From Brevundimonas sp. UBA7664 (GTDB lineage: Bacteria > Pseudomonadota > Alphaproteobacteria > Caulobacterales > Caulobacteraceae), in the NCBI RefSeq assembly GCF_002483305.1, contig NZ_DLHQ01000045.1:74859-114269 (forward strand): a DNA stretch of 39,411 bases, written 5' to 3'. This document shows, one piece after another, positions 28,879-37,337 of the stretch (the first letter of the stretch is position 1; every line of letters begins with the position of its first letter). The notes under the pieces were generated by a model. The model had not been told where the DNA came from. It ran no database searches and saw only the letters and a list, made by a program, of their open reading frames with translations. The position numbers and the translations under genes were made by a program.

Positions 28879-29818
28879 CGGTCTCTCCAGGGGTGATCTT
28901 CTTCAGCTCCCGCTCGAGGCCTTCGATCAGCTTCACGCAGCCGGAGGCGCTGTCGAGCTCGCGGGCCCGCTTGAAGTGCGACAGTGCGTCCTTCTTGATC
29001 AGGACCACCTGGTCATCGGCGGCGTCGGCCGGCACGGCGGCCAGGATAGCCAGGCCGAGGGCCTTGTTCAGCTTGGCCTTGACCGGGTCGAACATGTCGA
29101 CGTCGGCGAACAGCTCCTCCACGTCGCCCAGGATGGCGCCGGGGAAGGCGTCGGCCGACCCGGGGGCTTCGCGATAGGCGGCCAGGGCGGCCACCGCGAT
29201 CTCCTCGGTGACGAAGTTCGCCAGGTCGCGGGTGATCTTGGAGGGCATGGCCATGTCGTAGCGCTGGCAATAGGCGGCCAGCTCGAGCGCGTGGACATAG
29301 TCGCCGGTGTCGATCGACCAGATCATGACGGCGACCAGGACGTCATCCTGCGACGGACGCTGGCCGCCGGCGGCGGCCTCGAGGCGGCCGAGGATCCACG
29401 GGGTGTAGGCGGGTAGGAGTTCGCGCTTCAGCGCGACCTTGCCTTCGGTCGACTGGATGGACTTCAGCTGGTCCTTGTCGCGGTGCAGCTGCAGCAGCAT
29501 CTGGTCGTAGGGCGTCAGGTCGGCCGAGCCATCCTGAATGGTGTTCTCGTTGGCGGCCTCCTTGCGCATTCGCAAACGCGACGCCGGGGTGCCGCGCCCG
29601 GCGACGGCGCGGATGGCCCGTGCGGCGGCCGGCGATGCGCCTGCGAGGATGCGGGCCAGGGCGGGCGCGTCGGCCGAGGCGGCGGCGGCGTCGCCGGCGT
29701 CATCGGCGCCATCATCAAAACGCGCAGCCTGTCCGGCGTCGAGCATGGCGCGGCGGGCCGCGAAGTCGAACTTCTGACCGGCGAGTTTGCGTTGGATGGC
29801 GCGTCTGGCGAGGCTCAA
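28868..29818 (-). CDS. M: Small terminase subunit / endonuclease gpM
   Basis: 316 aa. The conserved part is the P2 gpM core: YDQMLLQLHRDKDQLKSIQSTEGKVALKRELLPAYTPWI and DDVLVAVMIWSIDTGDYVHALELAAY. I use TTG 29818 (product begins MSLARRAIQRK, as relatives do) with GGAG about 9 nt upstream; GTG 29848 is an alternative. The protein is longer than P2 gpM, with an Ala-rich N-terminal insert. Works with P in cos recognition and packaging. Confidence 0.9.
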   Translation of the reverse strand: MSLARRAIQRKLAGQKFDFAARRAMLDAGQAARFDDGADDAGDAAAASADAPALARILAGASPAAARAIRAVAGRGTPASRLRMRKEAANENTIQDGSADLTPYDQMLLQLHRDKDQLKSIQSTEGKVALKRELLPAYTPWILGRLEAAAGGQRPSQDDVLVAVMIWSIDTGDYVHALELAAYCQRYDMAMPSKITRDLANFVTEEIAVAALAAYREAPGSADAFPGAILGDVEELFADVDMFDPVKAKLNKALGLAILAAVPADAADDQVVLIKKDALSHFKRARELDSASGCVKLIEGLERELKKITPGETDAS

Positions 29819-29887
29819 GGGGAAGGCTCCGTGTTGCCGGGAAAGCACCCGGCCGGATCAACCGGCCGGGTCAGTCGCTCGGGAGGC

Positions 29888-30928
29888 TTAGTCGGGGGTG
29901 CGGCCGAACTGGATGTTCTCGATGAAGCAGCCGAAGTCGTAGTCCTCGACGACATAGGCGTCGTTCGACGACTCGAAGGTCTGGACGCGGTCCAGCTCGG
30001 CCTTGTCGACGATCGTCCGGCGGCGCTTGCCCGACTGTTCGTAGATCGAGAGGTTGTCCAGGCGGGTGATGAAGATCGAGCCGTTCGGGAAGAACGGCAC
30101 GGCCGCCGCCTTCTTGCCGCCGACGCGCTTGGCGCCGATGATCAGGTCGGCCGCCATGGTCTCGGTCGGCTCGAGGTTGTTGTTGACCAGCGGGAAGAAG
30201 GTGTCGTGCTGCAGGTCATCCGACAGGATGGCCACCAGCTCGGTGTCGTTGCGGGACCAGGCGGGCATCAGGCTGTGGACGGCGTCCATGATCAGCGCGT
30301 TGATGTTCTTGTAGTCGCCGTCGACCGGATCGATGATGATCAGATCGTCCTCGACCTCGCCCTCGTCCAGCACGCGCGAGCCGGCGTCGTAGGCCCGATA
30401 GTGCTCGAGCCAGCCGACGTTGACGTCCTGCAGGAGCGGATTGGCGCCCTTGTCGGTCGTGGCCGCGGCCGAGACGCCGTTGAAGCCGATCATGATGCGG
30501 TCGCGGGCCTGCTGGCGCACGATCGCATCGCGGATGCGGGTCTGGAAGTCCGGGAACTTGGCCCACATGTCCAGCTTGGCGTAGGTCAGGTGGGTGTCGG
30601 AGTTCGTCTGTTTGCAGGCGTAGCCCTGCTCGTCCAGGCCGGACGGGTCGACGGTGGCCCGCGGGGTGCCGCCGGCGGTGTTGGTGCGGCCGGCGATCGG
30701 CGTGTTGACGCCCAGGCCCAGCTTGGCGCCCTGCATCTCCTCGACCGGCACGATGTTCACGGCCTTCAGGAATTCCGAGCTCTCGCCGGCCTTGTCGATC
30801 AGCTTCTGCTGGATCGACGGGTCGACGGTGAACTGTTTGCCGGTGCGGACGGTGTCCGGATCCTCGCCGTTCAGCGCGGCCTGCTGATCGAGGAAGGCGT
30901 TGAAGGCGATGCGGGTGGCTCTGTTCAT
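29888..30928 (-). CDS. N: Major capsid protein precursor gpN
   Basis: 346 aa, P2 gpN family: AFLDQQAALNG, FTVDPSIQQKLIDKAGESSEFLKAVNIVPV, GQKLGLG-like segment (GAKLGLGVNTPIAGRTNT), and the KRRRTIVDKAELDRVQTFESSNDAYVVEDYDF ending. The N-terminal about 30 residues are probably removed by the gpO protease. 67 bp downstream of O. Confidence 0.97.
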   Translation of the reverse strand: MNRATRIAFNAFLDQQAALNGEDPDTVRTGKQFTVDPSIQQKLIDKAGESSEFLKAVNIVPVEEMQGAKLGLGVNTPIAGRTNTAGGTPRATVDPSGLDEQGYACKQTNSDTHLTYAKLDMWAKFPDFQTRIRDAIVRQQARDRIMIGFNGVSAAATTDKGANPLLQDVNVGWLEHYRAYDAGSRVLDEGEVEDDLIIIDPVDGDYKNINALIMDAVHSLMPAWSRNDTELVAILSDDLQHDTFFPLVNNNLEPTETMAADLIIGAKRVGGKKAAAVPFFPNGSIFITRLDNLSIYEQSGKRRRTIVDKAELDRVQTFESSNDAYVVEDYDFGCFIENIQFGRTPD

Positions 30929-30995
30929 TTTCGGATCCGGGCGGGGGTTTCGATCGGGGAGCGGGTGAAGTCGGGGGCGAGGGGGACGGCGGGGG

Positions 30996-31889
30996 TCAGC
31001 AGTCGGTCAGGACGACGCCGGCGCCCTCGCCGCCGGGCGTGGCGGGGCGCTGGATCTGGCTGTGGTTTTTCGGCGTGGTGTCGAGCTCGTCCTTCAGGCC
31101 GGCCAGTTCGCTGGACAGCTTGGCGAACTTGGCCTCGCTGGCCTCGCGGTCGGCCTTCAGCGCGGTCGTCAGGCCAGTGGAGAAGCTGGTGAAGGCGGCG
31201 ACCAGGCCGGCGTTCGGGTCGGCCGGGGTATCGGCGGCCTGGTTCTGCGGCTTCGGCTCTTCCTTCGGCTTCAGCGCGGAAGCGAAGGCGCTCAGCACCT
31301 TGTCCAGGGCGGACTCGCCGCCGGCGGCCGGGTTTGCGGCGTCGGCCGCGGTGTCGAACTCAAAGGTGGTCTCGATCGCGGCCGAGAACAGGCAGGAGGC
31401 GTGCTGCTTGCGCGCATCGAGGGCGGCCTTCAGCTCCTTGGCGTAGGGATCCTGGCCGGCCGAGAATTTCAGGGCCTCGGTACCCAGCGAGGCGGGGTTA
31501 TCCGTGGCCGCCAAGCCCAGCAGGTAGGCCTTGCCGCTGCCCGAGAAGTTCGGCTCGATCTCGATCGAGGTGAACTTCTTCTGATCCTTGGCCAGATAGC
31601 CCTGCAGGATGTCGTTGCCCTCGATCTGGGCGTAAAGCGCAACGCGCTTCTCCTTCTTGCCGGCGATCTCGATTTCGTCGGTTTGGGTCTTCAGCGCCAG
31701 GACGTCGCCCAGCGCCGGGAAGGGGCCGTCGGCTGACAGGTTGCGGATGTGTTCGACGTTGACGCGGGCGGTGAAGGTGGCCGGGTTGTAGTTCGCCGCC
31801 ATTTCCGTCAGCCAGTGGGGCTCGATCGTGCGGCCATCCGAGGCGGTGAAGCCTGCGACGGCGACGCGGAGGAACTTGGTCTTGGCCAT
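30996..31889 (-). CDS. O: Capsid scaffolding protein and protease gpO
   Basis: 297 aa, P2 gpO family. N-terminal serine-protease domain: Asp18 (TASDGR), His47 (NVEHIRN) and Ser108 (KFTSIEIE), matching the Asp-His-Ser triad known for P2. The C-terminal part (about 230-297) is a helical scaffold (ADREASEAKFAKLSSELAGLKDEL). ATG 31889 has AGGA upstream and is 97 bp from the divergent late operator, so it has a leader. The frame upstream to 32075 is antisense to P. Confidence 0.95.
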   Translation of the reverse strand: MAKTKFLRVAVAGFTASDGRTIEPHWLTEMAANYNPATFTARVNVEHIRNLSADGPFPALGDVLALKTQTDEIEIAGKKEKRVALYAQIEGNDILQGYLAKDQKKFTSIEIEPNFSGSGKAYLLGLAATDNPASLGTEALKFSAGQDPYAKELKAALDARKQHASCLFSAAIETTFEFDTAADAANPAAGGESALDKVLSAFASALKPKEEPKPQNQAADTPADPNAGLVAAFTSFSTGLTTALKADREASEAKFAKLSSELAGLKDELDTTPKNHSQIQRPATPGGEGAGVVLTDC

Positions 31890-31985
31890 GGGCGGGCGGT
31901 CCTGATCAGCTGCAGAGGAGCGCCAGGGAAGGCGCGCGAATGAGCCGTTAGACGGGGCCGCCGGGCCGTTCTTCTCAAGGCGGGC

Positions 31986-32013
31986 CTGTTGTTGCGCGGG
32001 CGGTTTACAACAG
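31986..32013. promoter_or_regulatory. Late operator 6 between O and P (divergent), putative Ogr site
   Basis: CTGTTGT 31986-31992, ACAACAG 32007-32013, 14-bp spacer. 44 bp from the P start on the right and 97 bp from the O start on the left. The symmetric site may serve both directions. P has no Shine-Dalgarno; O does. Confidence 0.82.
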
Positions 32014-32056
32014 CCCTCGCGCGCGTCGGCCGGGCGGCGCGGGCAGCGTCCGGGCC

Positions 32057-33949
32057 ATGAAGCTACGGCCGACAAAGGACGAGGGCGCCCCCGACGGCGG
32101 GTCGGAAGACCTGGGCGCCCTGCTGTCCGCGAACGGCGGCTTCGGTTTCCCGGTCACGGCGCTGCTGGATGCCCGCCGGGCGGCCAAGTTCCTCTATTGG
32201 GCCTGCTGGCGGCCGGTGGACATCGCCGATCTGCTGGGCCTGCCCGAAGGCACGATCGCCGCGTGGAAGCACCGCGACGAATGGGACAAGTCATCGACGC
32301 TGGAGCGGATGGAGGGCGTCACCGAGGCCCGTTACATCGCCCTGGCCATGAAGGACCGGAAGTCCGGCCTGGACTTCAAGGAGCTGGATCTGCTCGGCCG
32401 CCAGGCCGTGCAGTTCGCGCGCATCCGCAAGTTCGAGAGCGACGGCGGCCATTCCGGCCACCTCAACGACAAGGTCGCGGCCCGGAACGCGGGCCCGAAG
32501 AAGAAGGCCAAGGCCAACGTCATCACGGCGGCCCAGGCGCTGCAGCTGCGCGAGGCCTTCGAGGCGAAGCTGTTCGAGTATCAGGAAGGCTGGAACGTCG
32601 CCTCCAACGAGGAGCGGACCCGCGTCATCCTGAAGAGCCGCCAGATCGGGGCGACCTTCTATTTCGCGCTCGAGGCCATCTGCGACGCGGTCGAGACCGG
32701 CCGGAACCAGATCTTCCTGTCAGCCTCGAAGAACCAAGCCTACCTGTTCCGGGGCTATATCGTCGACTTCGTCTTCGAGACGATCGGCGTCGAGCTGCGC
32801 GGCGACCCGCTGGTCATCGGCCGGGAGGGCGATGAGGGCGAGGCGCTGACGCCGGCGACGCTCTACTTCCTGGGCACGAACTACCGGACGGCGCAGGGCT
32901 ATCACGGGAATTTCTACTTCGACGAATTCATGTGGGTGCATGGGTTTGAGGAGATCCAGAAGGTCGCCTCGGCGATCGCGATGCAGAAACGCTATCGGCA
33001 GACCTATTTCTCGACGCCGAGCTCGATCACCCACCCGGCCTATGCCTTCTGGACCGGCGAGAGCTTCCTGAAGCACAAGCCGAAGCACGAGCGACAGCCG
33101 TTCGACGTCAGCCACGGCGCGCTGCAGCTGGGCAAGCGACTGGCCGATCGGCGCTGGCGCCAGATCGTGACGATCGAGGACGCCCTGGCCGGCGGCTGCG
33201 ACCTGTTCGACCTGGACGAGCTGCGCATCCAGTATCCACCGGACCAGTTCAGCAACCTGCTAATGTGCAATTTCGTGGACGACACGCTGAGTGTCTTCCC
33301 GCTCACCGAAATGCGCCGGTGTCAGGTCGACGCCCGCGACGCCTGGACCGACTTCGACTGGACCGCCTACATCCTCGGCCGGCGGCCGTTCGGCGATCGG
33401 CCGGTGTGGGTCGGCTATGACCCGGCCGCGACGGGCGACAACGCTGCCCTGGTGGTGGTCGCGCCGCCGGCGGTCCCGGGTGGCAAGTTCCGGCTGCTCG
33501 AGAAGCTGCAGTTCACCGGCATGGACTTCACGGCCCAGGCCGAGGCCATCCGGAGCGTCACGAAGCGGTACCGCGTCGAGAAGATCGATATCGACGAAAC
33601 CGGAATCGGGTTGGCGGTGATCCAGCTGGTGCGCCAGTTTTTCCCGGCCGTCAGGGGCCACCGCTACAATCCCGAGGTGAAGACGCGCCTGGTGCTGAAG
33701 GCCAAGGACGTCGTCGTCAACGCGCGCCTGGAATACGACGCCGGCCAGACCGACGTCACGGCCAGCTTCATGGCCATCCGCAAGGCCCTGACGGCCTCGG
33801 GACGCCAGGCCACCTATGAGGCCGGCCGATCGGCCCTGACCGGCCACGCCGACCTGTTCTGGGCCATCGCCCACGCCCTCGACAACGAAGCTCTGGAGGC
33901 CCCGTCGAACGGCGGGCGCACCGGCAGCATGATGGAGATCTTCGATTGA
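32057..33949 (+). CDS. P: Large terminase ATPase subunit gpP
   Basis: 630 aa, P2 gpP family. N-terminal HTH (ADLLGLPEGTIAAWKHRDEW, about residues 57-76), ATPase Walker A-like LKSRQIGAT (about 192-200), Walker B FYFDE (286-290), and nuclease domain with VGYDPAATGDNAALVVV and DIDETGIG. Translocates DNA into proheads. Starts 44 bp from the late operator without a ribosome site. Stop overlaps Q (TGATG). Confidence 0.97.
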   Translation: MKLRPTKDEGAPDGGSEDLGALLSANGGFGFPVTALLDARRAAKFLYWACWRPVDIADLLGLPEGTIAAWKHRDEWDKSSTLERMEGVTEARYIALAMKDRKSGLDFKELDLLGRQAVQFARIRKFESDGGHSGHLNDKVAARNAGPKKKAKANVITAAQALQLREAFEAKLFEYQEGWNVASNEERTRVILKSRQIGATFYFALEAICDAVETGRNQIFLSASKNQAYLFRGYIVDFVFETIGVELRGDPLVIGREGDEGEALTPATLYFLGTNYRTAQGYHGNFYFDEFMWVHGFEEIQKVASAIAMQKRYRQTYFSTPSSITHPAYAFWTGESFLKHKPKHERQPFDVSHGALQLGKRLADRRWRQIVTIEDALAGGCDLFDLDELRIQYPPDQFSNLLMCNFVDDTLSVFPLTEMRRCQVDARDAWTDFDWTAYILGRRPFGDRPVWVGYDPAATGDNAALVVVAPPAVPGGKFRLLEKLQFTGMDFTAQAEAIRSVTKRYRVEKIDIDETGIGLAVIQLVRQFFPAVRGHRYNPEVKTRLVLKAKDVVVNARLEYDAGQTDVTASFMAIRKALTASGRQATYEAGRSALTGHADLFWAIAHALDNEALEAPSNGGRTGSMMEIFD

Positions 33950-35040
33950 TGACCCGAGCGACCCAGCTGGCCGCGCGCCGCATGCCCCGCAGCGATGCCT
34001 CGACCGCCCTGATCGAGGCCAGCGGCTCGCCCGCCAAGGCGACGTCTTTCACCTTCGGCGCGCCCGAGCCGGTGCTGAGCCGCCGCGAGTTCATGGAGAG
34101 CTTCGAGTGCTGGCGGAACGGCCGCTGGTATACGCCGCCGATCGACCTGGCCGGCCTGTCGCGGACCCGGTTCGCCAGCCCGCACCACGCCAGCGCCATC
34201 CAGCTGCGGGTCAACCTGTTGAAGGCCCATTTCATCCCGCACCCGCTTCTGAACGCCCAGACCTTCGAGGGCCTGGTGCTGGACCTGGTCACGCTGGGCA
34301 ACGCCTATCCCGCCCGGGTGGACAACATCCGCAACCGGCCTATGCGGCTCGACCGGCCGCTGGCGAAATACGTCCGCCGCGGCGTCGAGCCGGGCGAATT
34401 CTTCCAGCTGAACGCGGACCGCGGCCGCGGCGCCCTGGGCGAGTGGGAATTCGAGAAGGACAGCGTGCTGCAGCTGATGGCGCCGGACCTCAACCAGGAC
34501 ATCTACGGCGTCCCCGAATACATCGGAGCGATCCAGGCCACGCTGCTCAATGAATCGGCGACCATCTTCCGCCGGCGCTATTACGAGAACGGCTCGCATG
34601 CCGGCTTCATCCTGTACTCGACCGACAGCCAGATCGATCAGAACGACGTCGACGGCCTGCGCACCGCGCTGAGGAACAGCAAGGGGCCCGGGAACTTCAG
34701 GAACGTCTTCCTGCATGCCCCCGGGGGCAAGAAGGACGGCATTCAGGTCATCCCGATCAGCGAGGTGGCGGCGAAGGACGAGTTCCTCGGCATCAAGAAC
34801 ACCAGCCGCGACGACATTCTGGCCGCCTGGCGAACGCCGCCGCAGCTGCTGGGCATCGTGCCGGCCAACGCCGGCGGCTTCGGCGACGTCGGGAAGGCGG
34901 CCGACGTCTTCTATGACCAGGAGATCGTGCCCCTGCAGGGCCGGTTCACCGCCATCAACGAATGGCTGGGCATCGATGTGGTCCGATTCCGCGAATATCA
35001 GCGGAAGTCGCCGGGCCCGACGCCGGCGGAGAAGGACTAG
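33949..35040 (+). CDS. Q: Portal protein gpQ
   Basis: 363 aa, P2 gpQ family: FTFGAPEPVLSRREFMESFECWRNGRWYTPPIDLAGLSR at the start, PHPLL, LDLVTLGNAYPAR, DLNQDIYGVPEYIGAIQATLLNESATIFRRRYYENGSHAGFILY. ATG 33949 shares one base with the P stop, so translation is coupled. Forms the dodecameric portal of the capsid. It converges on the membrane-protein gene, 4-nt overlap. Confidence 0.96.
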   Translation: MTRATQLAARRMPRSDASTALIEASGSPAKATSFTFGAPEPVLSRREFMESFECWRNGRWYTPPIDLAGLSRTRFASPHHASAIQLRVNLLKAHFIPHPLLNAQTFEGLVLDLVTLGNAYPARVDNIRNRPMRLDRPLAKYVRRGVEPGEFFQLNADRGRGALGEWEFEKDSVLQLMAPDLNQDIYGVPEYIGAIQATLLNESATIFRRRYYENGSHAGFILYSTDSQIDQNDVDGLRTALRNSKGPGNFRNVFLHAPGGKKDGIQVIPISEVAAKDEFLGIKNTSRDDILAAWRTPPQLLGIVPANAGGFGDVGKAADVFYDQEIVPLQGRFTAINEWLGIDVVRFREYQRKSPGPTPAEKD

Positions 35041-35651
35041 AGACCCAGGCGGCGCTTGGCGTAGGGAATGAAGGCGTCCAGCTCCGCCGTGAGCTGGGTT
35101 GCCGTGTCGTTCAGCACCTTGGCGTCGTCTCGGGCCTGGTCGCTGATCTCGTCGCCGGCGGCGAGCTCGCGGCCGGTGCGGACCGTCTGCCAATCCAAGG
35201 CGCCGCGCCGAGGCGCCGTCCGTCGGGCCATTTCATCGCGGAAGGTGACCATGACCCCAAAAGTCCGGGCCCAGCGACGCTGAAGAGCGGCGTCGAGGAA
35301 TTCGAACTCCGGTCCTTCCCAGCTGGTCGAGATGCGGCGGACGCCGGCGAATTCCTTCAGCTTGAAGTCGTCGAGGAAGTCCTGGGTGCGCAGGAGCGCG
35401 CGCTCGTCAGCGCCGATCAGCTGCAGGACGGTCTTCATAAGCTCGACGTCGTGCGGGTGCCTGACTACGGCCGACTGGAATTCGGCCAACAGCCACAGGG
35501 CGAGGGTGGCGGCCGCGGCGATGGCCAGTGGCAGTTCAAAGGTCCAACCCTCGACGGGCGCCAGGAAGGCCGCCAGGGCCGCCAACATGGCCAGCCCCGC
35601 GAAGACCCGGGCTTGGACTGTGGCGAGGAGCTCGAGCGCGCGCTGCAGCAT
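35037..35651 (-). CDS. Membrane-anchored hypothetical protein, 204 aa
   Basis: Two hydrophobic segments close to the N-terminus (about residues 16-33 and 40-57), then a cytoplasmic alpha/beta domain rich in charge with TSWEGPEFEFLDAALQRRWAR. Not recognised and not P2 core. ATG 35651 is only 10 bp from a late operator, too close for a start downstream of an Ogr-type promoter; the in-frame ATG 35588 fits better if this operator drives it. Could be an accessory exclusion or immunity protein. Confidence 0.65.
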   Translation of the reverse strand: MLQRALELLATVQARVFAGLAMLAALAAFLAPVEGWTFELPLAIAAAATLALWLLAEFQSAVVRHPHDVELMKTVLQLIGADERALLRTQDFLDDFKLKEFAGVRRISTSWEGPEFEFLDAALQRRWARTFGVMVTFRDEMARRTAPRRGALDWQTVRTGRELAAGDEISDQARDDAKVLNDTATQLTAELDAFIPYAKRRLGL

Positions 35652-35660
35652 TGGCCGGAC

Positions 35661-35688
35661 CTGTTGTCGAAGGCCGTGTTTACAACGG
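35661..35688. promoter_or_regulatory. Late operator 7, imperfect, between membrane gene and methylase
   Basis: CTGTTGT 35661-35667 and ACAACGG 35682-35688 (one mismatch in the right arm), 14-bp spacer. A third half-site CTGTTGT is at 35851-35857. On the right a GTG at 35729 lies 41 bp away; on the left ATG 35651 is 10 bp and ATG 35588 is 73 bp away. The controlled direction is unclear. Confidence 0.65.
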
Positions 35689-35728
35689 CCCGCGATTGGG
35701 CCCGCAGGCCCAGGGAGCGAGAGGCTGG

Positions 35729-35836
35729 GTGCCCCAGCTGAAGAAGCGGGGGCCGGGTGCGTCAACACCCGAGCCGCCGAGCCGAAACTCGACACGTCCG
35801 GGGGTGCACACCCCTTTCGCCCCGCCACCGGCCTGA
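35729..35836 (+). CDS. Doubtful 35-aa leader ORF
   Basis: GTG 35729 sits 41 bp from operator 7, close to the spacing seen at true late starts. The product (starts MPQLKKRGPG) is Pro/Arg-rich and ends 31 bp before the methylase start. No homology recognised; possibly only a chance frame. Otherwise the 35689-35867 stretch shows nothing clear. Confidence 0.2.
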   Translation: MPQLKKRGPGASTPEPPSRNSTRPGVHTPFAPPPA

Positions 35837-35867
35837 CCGGCGCGGGCAACCTGTTGTTGAGTCTCCT

Positions 35868-36668
35868 GTGAACGCAAACGCTTTCCTTCCCGTCCAGTCC
35901 GTCCGCCCGATCGCGCCCTATATCGGCGGCAAGCGAAACCTAGCCCGGCGCACCTGCGCCCTCATCGAGGCCACGCCGCATGACATCTTCGCCGAGGTGT
36001 TCGTGGGCATGGGCGGCGTCTTCTTCCGGCGCCAACGCCGGCCGCGCGTCGAGATCATCAACGACTGGTCCTATGACGTCGCCAACCTGTTCCGGTGCAT
36101 GCGGGCCCACGCCGGGGCCCTGAACGACCTGATCGCCCTGCAGCTGCACTGCCGGGCAGACTTCGACCTGGCGCAGCGTCAGGATCCGACGCTGCTGACC
36201 GACCTTCAGCGCGCCGCCCGTTTCGTCGTGCTGCAGAAGATGGCCTTCGGCGGCAAGGTCAGCGGCCGGAACTTCGGCATGGCCAAGAACCGGCCAAGCC
36301 GATTCCGCGCCAGCGAGGTGGGCGAGGATCTGCTCGCGGCCGCGCGCCGTCTCGAGGCCGTCTCGATCGAGCAGCTGCCCTGGGCGGAGTTCATCGCCCG
36401 CTATGACCAGGCCGGGATCCTGTTCTACCTCGACCCACCGTATTTCGGCTGCGAGGACGACTATGGCCCGGGCATGTTCGACCAGGCCGAGTTCGAGGTG
36501 ATGGCCGAGCAGCTGGGCCGGCTGAAGGGCCGCTTCATCCTGTCGCTCAACGATCACCCGCGGGTGCGCGAGATCTTCGCCAGGTTCTCGATCGAGGGCG
36601 TCAGCACCCACTACGGCCTGGCCGGGCAGGGCGCGCGGCCCGCCGGCGAAGTGATCATCACCGGCTGA
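35868..36668 (+). CDS. D12-class DNA adenine methyltransferase
   Basis: 266 aa from GTG 35868. Motifs: PYIGGKR (residues 17-23, the SAM-binding FxGxK-type motif), FVGMGGVFF (about 45-53) and the catalytic DPPY at 189-192 followed by FG. Modifies adenine N6 in phage or host DNA; specificity is not readable, and it need not be GATC. Probably anti-restriction or packaging related. The gene is compact for its family (Dam is about 278 aa). Confidence 0.9.
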   Translation: MNANAFLPVQSVRPIAPYIGGKRNLARRTCALIEATPHDIFAEVFVGMGGVFFRRQRRPRVEIINDWSYDVANLFRCMRAHAGALNDLIALQLHCRADFDLAQRQDPTLLTDLQRAARFVVLQKMAFGGKVSGRNFGMAKNRPSRFRASEVGEDLLAAARRLEAVSIEQLPWAEFIARYDQAGILFYLDPPYFGCEDDYGPGMFDQAEFEVMAEQLGRLKGRFILSLNDHPRVREIFARFSIEGVSTHYGLAGQGARPAGEVIITG

Positions 36669-36677
36669 TCAGGGACT

Positions 36678-36709
36678 GACCATGGCGGCCCGAATCGGCC
36701 ACCATGGTC
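36678..36709 (+). promoter_or_regulatory. Leader hairpin upstream of small gene
   Basis: Perfect 8-bp arms GACCATGG/CCATGGTC with an inner GGCC/GGCC pairing and CGAATC loop; it ends 20 bp before ATG 36730. It lies directly after the methylase stop and could be a weak terminator or a translational control element. Confidence 0.5.
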
Positions 36710-36729
36710 GCTTGCCCCGGGAGCTGCCC

Positions 36730-37155
36730 ATGTCGTTCGTAAGACTCGTCGATTTCTCTCAGCTGGCTGTTAACCGGGTCACGCGCGCCCATCTCGACGG
36801 CCCCCTTGTTTCACTCGAGGTGGCCACAGGTGAGACCTACATGGCCGAGCCGGCCGCTTGGGAGCGGGCCCAGGCTTTCGACATCCGTGGCGTCATCCCC
36901 GCTCCACCCGGCTACTTTGTCCTCGATCAGTGCGGCGGCGAGGATGGCCAACGCGACTACCTCGACACCGAGCCGCTCATCGGTTGGGCCGTCAACGCCG
37001 GCGGGCGCGCCACGCCCGTGACTCCTGGCGGCGTGGATGACTATGACCGCGCAACGCTGCGGCCCGACGGGAAGGTTCAGCACGTCGACGCCACCTACGA
37101 CAGCCGCGAGGCCTATGCGACGATCCTGGGCGTGGATCCTCTGCCGCCAACATAA
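36730..37155 (+). CDS. Hypothetical protein, 141 aa
   Basis: Starts at ATG 36730 with GGGAG 6 nt upstream. A beta-rich N-terminal half (SFVRLVDFSQLAVNRV, LVSLEVATGETYMAE) and YFVLDQCGG; no family recognised. Followed at 37201 by a strong terminator, making it the last gene of the rightward Dam unit. Confidence 0.65.
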   Translation: MSFVRLVDFSQLAVNRVTRAHLDGPLVSLEVATGETYMAEPAAWERAQAFDIRGVIPAPPGYFVLDQCGGEDGQRDYLDTEPLIGWAVNAGGRATPVTPGGVDDYDRATLRPDGKVQHVDATYDSREAYATILGVDPLPPT

Positions 37156-37200
37156 GCCGGACCGCTCGCTAACTGGACCGGGGGGACCAGCGCAAGAATA

Positions 37201-37228
37201 GGGCTCGCAGATCTGCGGGCCCTTTTTT
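37201..37228 (+). terminator. Strong intrinsic terminator
   Basis: Stem GGGCTCGCA (37201-37209)/TGCGGGCCC (37214-37222), one G-U pair, loop GATC, followed by six T (37223-37228). Ends the rightward methylase unit. Confidence 0.9.
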
Positions 37229-37337
37229 GTGCGCGGGATCCCGAAGAGGAACATTAGGGGAACGAAACCGCTTGAACCGATCGCCGATGGCGCCGTAGAG
37301 CGGCGTCGGGTCGGTTGAGCCGTCAGGAGCTGGACCG

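Noticed and set aside
29483..31192. 569-codon open frame on the plus strand
   Set aside because: Antisense to the M, N and O genes, composition artefact.
33814..35193. 459-codon open frame on the minus strand
   Set aside because: Antisense to the portal gene, with no recognisable motif.
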